Positions 33,901 to 44,206 of a stretch of DNA of 64,000 nucleotides are shown here, one piece after another (within the stretch, counting starts at the first letter, position 1; each line of letters begins with the position of its first letter). A program made the position numbers and the translations under genes. Source of the stretch: Hansfordia pulvinata (Eukaryota; Ascomycota; Sordariomycetes; Xylariales); assembly GCA_006538405.1 (NCBI GenBank), contig BJKQ01000005.1, positions 62,001-126,000 of the forward strand, written 5' to 3'. The notes beneath the pieces were generated by a model. The model was not told the origin of the DNA, made no database searches, and saw only the letters and a list, made by a program, of their open reading frames with translations.

Positions 33901-35417
33901 TTGTTGGGAGAAGGAGACATGAATGGCGCCGGCTTGTGGCGCCTTGCCTGCATGCATCTCCCTACGCACAGAAGGGCAGCCAGTCCCCTTCAGCCCTTGG
34001 ACAAATGATACTGACATATTGTCAATGTCATCGCTGAGTCAGATCTCAACACTCGGCGACGGGCCGTGCCAGAAGTTCAATCTCCCAGCGCGGGGGTCGT
34101 CGTGGCACGCACACGTTCGAGTACACACTCGACGTCGCTCTAGAAGAGGCGGTTTCAGCCCCGTTGCTGACGATTTCTTGCTACTCTTTCTTGTCTCAAG
34201 CCTTTCATCGAAACGGCTGTCATAGAAAGTGGCTGGCGAATCAGCGGTACGCAGTTCATAGCGGCTCGGATGCTGAGACAGGAGCTGACCGCAGATCTCC
34301 CTTGCCGGCTGGGAGAAGATACCCGATACGCGGGACAGGTTTAGTCATAGCTGCCCACCAGATCTGCAGAGGCGAGAGATGCGGTGACGCTCAGAGGCAT
34401 CGGAGTCATTCTGCCGTTTGCAGCATCCCGCATACGAGTGGTGAATATTGTACCAAGGGGAACAGACCATCAATGGCGCCGCAGGAAAAGTCGCCAGTGG
34501 ATGAAGACTCGCGCATGCCGTTGCACCTGCTCTACAGCTCGCGAGGTTTGTTGAGGGGCATGTCATGGGGTGGAAAAAGCTTTGCCGGCGTTGAGCACGC
34601 TTCACTCGGGCCTTGTAGCAGCGACAGAGCCAGAGGGAAGGTCCCAACGCGAGGACTGGTGTCCATATGTTTTTGGCGCTTCTCTGCCTCTTTTCATACC
34701 AGGCGTTTTAAGGCGCAGCACGTAGCCCTCCATGGTTGAATACGTCATCCAAGGGAGCTGTCGCATCGTGGGCTCCCCCCTTCGTCGTGGAGATCGCCTG
34801 GAGAGCCTCTCCCGTCCCGGCCTTGCCGAGTCTTGGTATAAAATTGGCTCCTGGGTAAAGTAACGCACATATTGTGGCAGAGTTGAGAAGGGCTGACCTC
34901 GAATAGCACAGGCCACTTACGGTGTGAGTCGTGCGTGGCGAAGAGAGACTGCCGCTGCGACTGATAGCGACTCGCGACTGGGGATAGAAATGGCATGTGG
35001 CATCTAGGTACGGCTTGAATTCACTTCGAGTCGTGTCTTGGGAGTAGGCAGGTAGCAATTACTTGGTAGGTATTCGTATTCTTCTCATCGTAATGACGAG
35101 TCCAACGACCATTCGCCATTCGTCGAGCCCCTCTGCTGTCTACATGGGCCCCTGGTGGCCTATAAGCCCCCACAGAGCTCTCACGTCTCACAGGCTGATC
35201 CGTCTAGACGTTAACTTCAGAATATGAACCATTCGACAATGAATAACGGCACGAGGTTTTGGTCCTGGGCTCTCGCGGGATGTCACTCGCATCCTGAAGA
35301 ATGCTATATTCAAAGCGGATAGCACCTGATTGATACTGTGCACCGATGCAAATCTCGGACCCCAAACAAGAGCCTATCCTCGACAGACGACCTTTCCATA
35401 TGGCTTGACGCTTTTTC

Positions 35418-35434
35418 CTCTCTCTCTCTCTCTC
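35418..35434. repeat. (CT)n microsatellite
   Basis: A CT dinucleotide run between genes. Confidence 0.85.
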
Positions 35435-36310
35435 TTGCTCTAGCCATATACTGGGGCGAATCAGCGGTACGGCGTCGACCTCGCGTGTCTGACCGATGTG
35501 AAGAGGAATAGTGACGAGCCCGGCTCCTTGTAGAGGCAGAAGAGCAGAGATTAGACGATTCACGCTCGCGTCTCAACCCGCCCTGTCCCTCCGGAAAGGC
35601 CAAAGCACAGTTACCCCCTCCCCCAGCATCGCCGAGCAGCAGAAGTCCATACTTCTTCTCGCGTCCCAAGCCCGGCCCCTCACACTTCGACCCAGCCCGA
35701 TACCGTGAAATGACATGTTCCGCCCGCGAGAAAGCGAAGTCGAGCAAGCCCCACCAGGACCGGCGATTACATTAGGCACACCGGACGCGATGAAGAGGGC
35801 CAACAAATAAAAAAGGGAAAAAGAAAGACGTAGGACCGGGAGGTGGTAAATGCCGGCTCGCCTGCTACATGATTTCGAACCGTATCTAGGAGAAGAGATT
35901 AAGAATGGTCGCCGCCGTCTTGAGAATCCTCGAGGGTTGCGTGGGTGAGAGGTGTTGGCAGCTCGCGCGCCAGTCCATTCGCACGTGCATGCATTTCTTG
36001 CCATGCGTTGCAGATGCAGGCGCACAAGACGCAGTTAGCCTGCTGTCCGGCCGCCGCCGAACGATCTTGCAGGTGCGCGTCTGATATGCAGATTAAAGGC
36101 ATGGCATCACAATCACACAAAGTCGACACTTCGAGTATCTCCACATCCCAACTTGTTCACCTGGCACAGCCATGATCAAGGCACAATCAATGCTGGCCCG
36201 CCTGGGCGTAACAAGAGACTCAGGGGAAAAATGAAATCGTAGTCAATTCATGCGATGTTCGTTCATGTCTGTTGTACAGTCTACTGTGCGACTGCTACCG
36301 CGCCCAAGCA

Positions 36311-36338
36311 TGCCTGCCTGCCTGCCTGCCTGCCTGCC
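36311..36338. repeat. (TGCC)7 microsatellite
   Basis: Seven tandem TGCC units, about 155 bp beyond the 3' end of IDH2. Confidence 0.9.
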
Positions 36339-36492
36339 TTCCTGCCCAAACTCGGTCCAGCTCAGTCAAGCTCAAAATATGCATTATAGACAATGGTGTG
36401 GTATCGATGGTGGTGTCGCTCGGTGTCGACGGAACGCGTCGCAACAGTTTTCACGTGGTCGATTATATCTCATCAGCCCGTACCTCTAGTAT

Positions 36493-37983
36493 TTAGAGCT
36501 TGCTGATGATGGCGGAAGCGTATTCGCCAGTCTTGGCCTTGCCGCCAAGGTCACCAGTCAGGCTCTTACCCTCGGCCAGGGTCGAGAAGGTAGCCTTCTC
36601 AATCCTGTCGGCATGTCCAGTGAGACCCATGTGTCTCAGCATCATCATGGAGCTGAGAAGCAGGGCAGTGGGGTTGGCCAGGCCCTGGCCGGCAATGTCG
36701 GGAGCGGAGCCGTGGACAGCCTCGAAGATGGAGCACTCGTCACCAATGTTGCCGGAAGGCGTGAGGCCGAGACCGCCGATCAGACCGGCGCACATGTCGG
36801 AGAGAATGTCACCGTAGAGGTTGGGCATGACCAGAACCTTGTCGTTGTAAGGGAGAGGGTCGGTGACCATCTTGAGACAGGTGTTGTCGAGCAGCTCGGC
36901 GTCGAACTCGATGTTGGGGAAGTCCTTGGCGACGTCGCGGGCGACGTTCAAGAAAAGACCGTCGGACATTTTCATAATAGTGGCCTTGTGCACGACACGG
37001 ACCTTCTTGCGGCCAATCTCCTCGGCATGTTGGAAGGCGAAGCGGAGGACACGCTCGCTGGCCTCGCGGGTGATGAGCTTGATGCTCTGGACGACTCCAT
37101 CGACGACGACGTGCTCGATGCCCGAGTACTCGCCCTCGGTGTTTTCGCGGATCAGGACGGTGTCGACGTTCTTGTAGGGGGTCTCGAAACCGGCGACGGA
37201 AACGCAGGGGCGCAGGTTGGCAAACAGGTTAAACGTTCTTCGCAGGGTCAGGTTGAGGGAAACATGGCCCTTGCCGACGGGGGTCTGGAAGATGTCAGGT
37301 TAGTCTTCAGCGGCGGTACAGGGTCGCGCCAACACTGGCAACGACATGCAGCACGCAGGGCGCGGAAGAGACCACTTACGGCGAGAGGGCCCTTGAGGGC
37401 AACCTTGTTCCTGTTGATGCTCTCAATGGTCTCCGGGGGATGGTGGTCTTGCCCTCCACGAGTCTGGGAGTGACGTCGACAGGCTCCCACGTGATGGGGG
37501 TCTGGTTGTCGGGTCAGCATTTACGCGACGAGCGGGCGGGACTGTGGAGCAACGCACGTCGGCAGCCTTGAAGATGTCCTTCACGGCCTGGGAAATCTCG
37601 GGACCAATACCGTCACCCTCGATGATGCTCACGGGGTAAAGGCCCTGGAGGGGAATGTTAGCCAAGATCAATTGGAGGGGAAAGGGTCATCCACGCGGCC
37701 AGCACATGAGGTCATCCAATGTGGCTGAGGCGCGAGGCTGAGTGATTTTCGAGGGAGCGCTCGGGGCGGATTGACCACTTACATCGCCGTTCTTGACACC
37801 GTTGAACTTGGCGACTCTGTCCGAGTAGAATCTTTGGGTCTGGGAAGCGATATCTGGTCAGCGACGAGGGCACAGGAGATGTGGGTGGCGGGCGGAGCGG
37901 ACATACCTGGAAGGCGGCAGCTCGGGGGCAGCTCGGAAGCACTGGCGCCGCACGGGGGCGGCGGCGACGCGGAGAGACAGCAT
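36493..37983 (-). CDS. IDH2: NAD-dependent isocitrate dehydrogenase subunit 2, mitochondrial; two 1-nt frameshifts
   Basis: Oxidises isocitrate to 2-oxoglutarate in the TCA cycle as part of the IDH1/IDH2 octamer. Exons: 37983-37907, 37839-37783, 37644-37558, 37501-37380 and 37284-36493. The N-terminus ([20 protein letters not shown]) is a mitochondrial presequence ending near [66 protein letters not shown] and [13 protein letters not shown] mark the catalytic IDH2-type subunit rather than regulatory IDH1. Two bases are missing. Exon 1 needs one more C at 37924-37928 to read RAAPRAAAFQ and keep phase. Exon 4 needs one more C at 37435-37439 to connect GKTTI to [13 protein letters not shown]. 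With both restored, 378 residues result, the normal size. TCA-cycle importance makes an assembly error much more likely than loss. Confidence 0.92.
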
Positions 37984-39348
37984 GGTGAAGGGCGTGAGGG
38001 TCGAGCGACAGCGACAGGACAGTAGCAACGGGACGGGGGTATCAAAAAAGCAAAATGAATGCGGCGTCGTCGTTGTGGTGTCGCGAGTGGGAGGAGAGGA
38101 GATTCGAGATTGAGGTTTTGGGTGGGATCGGGACAAACACGTGAAGTTTACGAGTACCAGCGCCGTGCCTGCCTTGCGTTGCTGGGTCTGCGCCTGCCCT
38201 GCCCTGCCCATCTGGGCATGCGGCATTTGCCCTCGGAAAGTGACGGAATCCCAGACACTGGGCGGCGCCTGGGCTACCCGTACACGCCGTACTGGGACAC
38301 ATTCCGCAAGATCCAGCGCCCGGCAACGCCCATGAGCGCTGTGGCCCCACGATTACAGGGCTCCAGCTCGCCCCAGGGCCACTCGGGGGCATCTAGCTAT
38401 GGCCGAGCGGGCGGGCGAGCCGAGCTCGGCGTAGACCCGCCGCAATCCGTTCAACGTAGTCGCCGGACCCGTCGTTGGCCAATCATACACGCCACTTGAG
38501 CCGAGCTGGGAGCTTGGAGCTTGGCCTGGTAGGAGACACGCCGAGGAACTGCCGCTTTCTGCACTGTTTTTTTGCCCTCACTCATCAAAGCCGCAGAAAA
38601 ATGAGAGACGCAGGGTGTCAGACGATTCGTTTATCTATTTGATCAGGAGCTCGCGGCCGGACAGGCGGAACTTGGATGCTTGTAGCGTCTGCATGTAGCC
38701 AGTACTTTTCCACGTGCACTGTGAACGCGGAGCCATTGCAGTCTCCGCTACTTGGAATATTTATGTATGCATAAATGGATGCATATGCGACATAACTGAT
38801 GGATATGTGATTTTGGTGTGAATCGATGTCAGGTGGACCCACCCCGCCGTGTCAACTGCACTGATCCGGTGCGAACCGTTGCTGTACGGGTACACAATGG
38901 CGGGCATCGTACTGCATGTACGGGATATGTACTCGAGTACCGCCAGGTACGCCAGGCTGGAGCCGCATCCATCTCGAGCAAGCCGGGGTAGCTGCGATTT
39001 CATGTGGGCTGTCGTTCGGAGGCAAGGCTCATTGACGCAACACATCAACGGTGATCGCGGTTTCGCCGTACCGCATCGAGGACGCAAACCCACCGCCCTT
39101 CTTACACCCTGCTGACGACCGCGACGATAGTAACACGATACGACACGAACGACACGACCGCCTTGATGACAACGACGACGGCCACGGCGCGCCACAGACC
39201 ACAACGACCGCACCCCGCCCCTCGCCAGACTCCCAGATACCACTCGCGCATGGCAAGACCGACATGACATGAGGTGACTTGACGTGACGTGACGTGACTG
39301 CCAGCTCGCTTCTTTGTCTTATCCCACCGCCGAGCACCAACCGCCATC
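37984..39348. other. Shared promoter between IDH2 and SEC5
   Basis: This 1.36-kb divergent intergenic region has no recognised gene. A TGACG tandem at 39280-39299 lies 50 bp before the SEC5 start, and TACGAGTA-like words occur at 38147 and 38928. Confidence 0.5.
39280..39299. promoter_or_regulatory. Tandem CRE-like TGACGTGA sites before SEC5
   Basis: The sequence TGACGTGACGTGACGTGACT repeats the ATF/CREB-type half site TGACGT three times, 50-70 bp upstream of the SEC5 ATG. bZIP factors of this class bind TGACGT; actual use here is not shown. Confidence 0.35.
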
Positions 39349-42300
39349 ATGTCCGACTACGACCGTAATGTCCTCGACTTCTATCAACTCGACAACCCCT
39401 TCCCCACCGAGTGGCCCGCCGACAAGAACGATAAGAGCGATGACGACTCGGACGACGGCCACGACCAGCATCACAGCCGCAATAAATCGCAGGCCCAGGG
39501 CCACGGCCGAACCCGCAGCGGTAGCCAGAAGCTTTCACGCCGCAAGTCTCGCTATCAGGCTCTCGAGCGCGCCGTCAGCCACCGAAGCAGCAAAGTCCAG
39601 GGCTCTGAGAAATCAGCGGCCGGAGTCAGCAACCTCGTGCAGCGCGATGAGCCCGACCCCCTCGGCACCACCGACAGTGTTGTCATGAGATTGCGCCAGC
39701 TTGGTCTTCCGATTCACGACGATGTCCGTCTGCGTGAGTCTTCCCTCTGACACGCCGGCTGCTCTGCCCAACCAGGCCTCCCTGCTTACAGCGAAACCAC
39801 AGGCAATCGATTCCTTCTTTCTTCCACCAGCTTCTCTCCGGCCCTGTTCCTTTCGCAAATGCACTCTACTGCCGATACCGCCTCTCTCGTCAACGGATTG
39901 GACGTCCTCTCTCGATCAATCGACCAAAAGTCCGCGTCCTCAAAGTCCTCGTCGAGTCCAACTTTGAACGCTTCGTCCGCGCAAAGTCGACTATTGACAA
40001 TGTATACAAAGAGATGAAGTATCGCGGCGCTGAGCCCCCGTCGGCAGCCCGTGCTCGCTCTCACTCTCGCGCCGCCAGCAGAAGCAGCTTCCGCAACAGC
40101 ATTGTTGGCGGCGGCGCAATGGGCTCCAACCCACTCAATGCGCCCTTGTTCAACGACAGTAGGAAGAAGAATGCACTCACCAAAGAGAGCGACTATGGCG
40201 TGATGGGCATCAAGACCCTCTGCTCGACGTTTCTGCCAAAGCCGAGGACGTGTGGGGACCGGCACTTGGTGGCCGCGAAAAGGAGGAGACTCTGAAAACC
40301 GTCCTGACCACCCTCGAGCGGTACAAGCCGTATGTCGAAGCCAGCTCCAACATTGCCGAAAGCATCAAGCGTAAGGACTACGAGGCGCTGGTCGAAGAGT
40401 ATACTCGCGCGCGAAAGTTCGCCGACGATGCCCGGAAACTCGTTCAGGATCTTGGTACGACGCCTCCCAGCGACATACAGACCTATCAAATTCTTCTCGC
40501 GGCTCGCATGTGGTCCGACGTGGATGATCAGCTGCAGCTTTTCAAGCGAGATGTCTGGAAGAGGCTCACGTCTGTTCAGAGCGTGTCCAAATCGGACATG
40601 TCCGTCGGCCAGGCGCAAGACCAGCACTTGGAGCTTATCAGCTTGCTTCTCGAGCTGGGTGTTGAAGACAATCCCATCTGGGTCTGGTTGCTCAGCAGAT
40701 ATGACCACCTGAAAGGAAAGATAACATCTACGGCCGACCGCACCAAGGTTGAAATCGAGGTATTGCGCCGCCGCTTAGCCAATGCCGAGAAACCGTCTCC
40801 TCAGGTGGTCGCCTCTCATCTGCGCGCACTTGCACGCCAGTCTGTCGAGACCAAGGCAGCAGGGCTCGACACGCCGGATGTGATCGAACTCTGGAGAAGA
40901 TGCTGAGCTTCCTTTCCACCATGCTTTCGACGCAGGGGATTCTCGGCGAGGTGCTCGAGTTCTGGCAAATGGTGGAAGGCTTCATCGGCGGCAAAACCCA
41001 GAAAACTCTACCGACAGGTTACGGCAACGAGTCGCGTGATCACCACAGACTGTCTACGCAAGGGACCACCGATCTGCGCAAAGGCACAGTTGAGCTGGTC
41101 GACATGATCCGCGCTCACATATACGAGTTCTTTGCTGGTGCTCCTCCCGAGGATATCTCCCTCTTGTTCTCGCCGATGCCGCCGTCCCCGGGCACGCCTG
41201 CGTCCGCTACGCTCACGCCAACTCGAGACCCGCGGTTCAACTTCGATGCCAATAACAAACCTCCTCCCTCGCCCAGGCGCGGAGAGGCCTGGGAGAAATT
41301 TGCGTTCTGGCCACCTCACTCCAACTCCATTACCGGCGTTCACTATCTCTCCAAGATGCTTGCCCTGGTAGGCTCTGGAGCAGCCGAGATGGCCAGCGTT
41401 GCTCCTGTGGGGCAGGACGACCCCAAGGAGCTGGACATGCTGAAGAACCTGGTTGGCGCGGCACGTGAAAGATGCGTGACGGCCCTCTGTGCCTCGTGGA
41501 ACAAGGATGCCGAGAACATTAAGCACGTCGAGGATTGGAAACGCTCAAAGGAGGCAGGAGACGTCACCCGAATGCCCGCGTCGTTCGCCGCTTTCGAGAG
41601 CGCACTGCTCCTCGGCATGCAGAAGATTCTGTATATCTCAGAAGCTATGTCCAAGCCCGGCGCTGGGGATATTGTCCTGCCACCGCCAACAAAGCTGCTG
41701 CAGATGGTGCGGAGCCAGTACGTCACTACTCTCTACAAGGCTCTCAGTGGTATGGTGGAGAACGCCGAGAGATCGATCAAGAAGTCCGACGACGAGTGGA
41801 CCACGGAGACCAGCACGTCTATCAAAATTGAGGAGGACAACGTTCTGCTTAATGTTGGCCTCGGGACGATAGACGCTGGTGACCGAGTGAGTGCATGTCC
41901 GTTGCTTTTTCTACGCGCATTAGCTAACCTTTACAAAGAATGTTCGCATGCTCCTTACATTGAGCAACTTGCAAGCTCTTCGATCTCAGGCTGTGCCCAA
42001 TCTCAACAGCCAATTCGAGAATGCCTTCTCGGTCAAACTAACAGACGAATCCAAGACCATCCGGGACGTGCTTGGCCAGATTGACGCCAGGCTATTCCAG
42101 ACGTACACAAAACCTTCAGTCGAGACATTGCGCAGGATCATTCAAGCTGGCCTTGGCGACCCTGACTGGGCGTCTGCAAAACCGAAAGAGGTCAAGTCGT
42201 ATGTGTACGAAGCACTGCTCACACTGGTCCTGGTGCACACGCAGGTGTCAACCACCGCGCCATCTTTAACGACACAGGTACTATCGTACCTTCTGGAGCA

Positions 42301-42637
42301 GACCAGCCGCGAGTTGCTGGAGGCCTTCAAGCAGCGGGAGCACTACGATCTGGGAGCTCTGATGCAAGCGACCCTGGACGTCGAGTTCGTGGCGCAGACC
42401 CTGTCGCAGTACACCACTGAAAAGGCTTCGGCTCTTCAGGGCGAGATCTACTCCATGCTGGACTCAAGGACGGACAACACCGCCCGCGCCCGCCTCCAAG
42501 ACGAGCTTCCTGGTATGCGCGAAGTTCTCAAGAAACTTCGTGAGAGCGCTAAGAGCGAATTCGCCTGTTTTAAGAGGCCCCGCGGAGCCGGTCGCGGCGC
42601 CAGCCAGCAGACTCTGGAGCGTACGGCGACGGGCTAG
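39349..42637 (+). CDS. SEC5: Exocyst complex subunit SEC5; three 1-nt frameshifts
   Basis: Exocyst subunit that tethers secretory vesicles at the growing hyphal tip. Exons 39349-39733, 39803-41886 and 41939-42637 (introns 39734-39802 and 41887-41938). The N-terminus MSDYDRNVLDFYQLDNPFPT with SRRKSRYQALERAV and DEPDPLGTTDSVV is characteristic of fungal SEC5, and the helical Sec5 domain follows. Exon 2 has three places where one base is missing: near 39938-39939 (restores QKSASLKVLVESNFERF), at 40216-40218 (restores GVMGIKTPLLDVSAKAEDVW) and at 40893-40894 (restores VIELWEKMLSFLSTM). With these three bases the message is 1,056 codons, the normal size. As written, stops fall soon after each shift. 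Assembly error is the best explanation since SEC5 is essential in fungi studied. Confidence 0.92.
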
Positions 42638-43449
42638 GTGGTCGTTCGTCTCGTGTCCTCACCCACGTCTTCTCCTGCCCCTGTGCCTCGAGCAGCAGCA
42701 CCTCTCGAGGCTGGGAACTCTCAGGTCAAAACCCAAACGGAAGCCAGATCTCTCGATGGAACCGGGGGCTGGAGCCAAGAAGATCCCAAGAGTCACCTTT
42801 GTCAGGGCCTTCTGGTCCTTCATACCTCGCCAACCGTCACGCCCGACTGGTCAGTGGTGGCAGTGGCAGTCACAGTCGCAGTGGGGGGCCCAGCGGCTTG
42901 TTCTCCTTCGCACGGCGCTCGTCGAACGGGCAGCCAGTTGCGCAGTCACCCACGCCATCAGCAGCATCGTCTCAAGTATCACTCTCCGAAACGATGTCAG
43001 ACTCCTTTTCGATCGCAAGTACTGTCGTGGTTGCTCCAGACGCCACAACGGAGGCAGGAAATGTTACAAATGCCCTGAACACGTCCGCCGCGGCTGCCGC
43101 GCCGACTACAGTGACAAAGGTCCGCAAGAAAACCATCTGCGCCATGCGTAACAAGCCGCCCTTCCGATTCAACGTCCCGCCCTCGTTTGCACCACCGTCC
43201 CCGTTCGACTGCCCCTTGATCTGTTGGACCCCCGCACCGGGCGTGTCATTGCAGCGCTGTGCGAGCCGGCAGATTGAGTCCATTCCGTCCCTTCTTGACG
43301 ATGAGTCCCACGAGTATACAAACAAACCTCGTAAAGCAACGTTGCGAGAGCCATCGCTGCCCTTGCCGTGTCCTACATTGTCTTCGGCGAGCTGTGGTGA
43401 GAGCGGGACGCGGTATACACGGGGGTTTAGCCACCAGAGCAATCTCTGA
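42638..43449 (+). other. Open stretch after SEC5, status unclear
   Basis: After the SEC5 stop the same frame continues as a Ser/Pro/Ala-rich stretch (VSSPTSSPAPVPRAAAPLEA), and a neighbouring frame is open from 42799 to 43449 (216 codons, including SGLFSFARRSSNGQPVAQSP). Given the missing bases in SEC5 itself, this could be a frameshifted disordered tail of SEC5. It could also be chance open frames in 3' sequence, since the later part is not protein-like. Confidence 0.2.
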
Positions 43450-44206
43450 GCTGTTTGCGAGACGCGAGAGGCTGAGCTTGGGGGCCCTGTTCGCGAATAA
43501 AGGTTGAGTTTCCGCTATGCGAAGAGAAGAGTATCTACTTAATCCAATTCAAGTATCGCTGCCATCCTGTCCCCCTTGATTCCTCACTCTTTGGTGGTAG
43601 GCGAGTATGTATAATCAGGATTCAGCGTCCTACTCACGCCAATGGATGCGTTCATCATCACCACCGAGTCATCTCGTCCAACAATCGTCTCCGCGCCTCG
43701 TAGTGACCTGCGGTGTATCGGACAATCTGTCACACTCGAGGTCGACCGGCAGACTGCAAGGATGACGCGACCTGCCCATGCTGAAGAAAGATGAGTATTT
43801 TAGTATTTCAGAGATACTTCGGGCTCAGTCGTCGACGCGAATTCCCCTTCTTGCCAATCTATCGAGATATCGCTGCCCATAAAAGAACAAGAACGCCCAC
43901 AACGCCCAAAGTCTAGGTCCCGATCCCGCTACAAATAACTCCTGAGACTCAATAATGAACGGAAACATTTGAACGCGGACCCCATGATGCATCCCTCCAA
44001 AACTGAATTAAGTGATAATATGCAAGATAAAAAGGAAAAGTGGAGAGGAGGTTGTGCAGGTCCGGAGCTGCAGTCCTGCTGACCGCCACGGAGAAGCCGC
44101 AAACGCCCAATAGGCTGTCTGCCTGTCATTCAGTTGCAGTCCTCAGCCAGCAATTTAGCTGGAGGTTCTCCGGGAAAACAAAGCCACACACACAAAGCAG
44201 CAACGT
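43450..44206. other. Intergenic between convergent SEC5 and Atos-like genes
   Basis: 3' untranslated sequence of both genes; no gene seen. Confidence 0.5.

Larger units (their letters stand above)
28442..36492. other. 8-kb stretch without a recognisable gene
   Basis: Base composition here is like that of the coding parts of the window, yet I find no open frame with protein-family resemblance, no clean exon pair and no tRNA. The stretch is rich in short palindromic words (TACGAGTA/TACTCGTA, TAGGTACCTA) and has CTG, CT and TGCC microsatellites. A lineage-specific gene with several introns or a long non-coding RNA could be missed. Confidence 0.45.

Noticed and set aside
28442..36492. Several open frames of 100-200 codons on both strands
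   Set aside because: They overlap each other, have Arg/Pro/Ser-rich composition typical of chance frames in GC-rich DNA, and match no family I know.
36493..37983. First read as IDH1
   Set aside because: The motifs [20 protein letters not shown] and [13 protein letters not shown] are of the catalytic IDH2 type and not of the regulatory IDH1 type.
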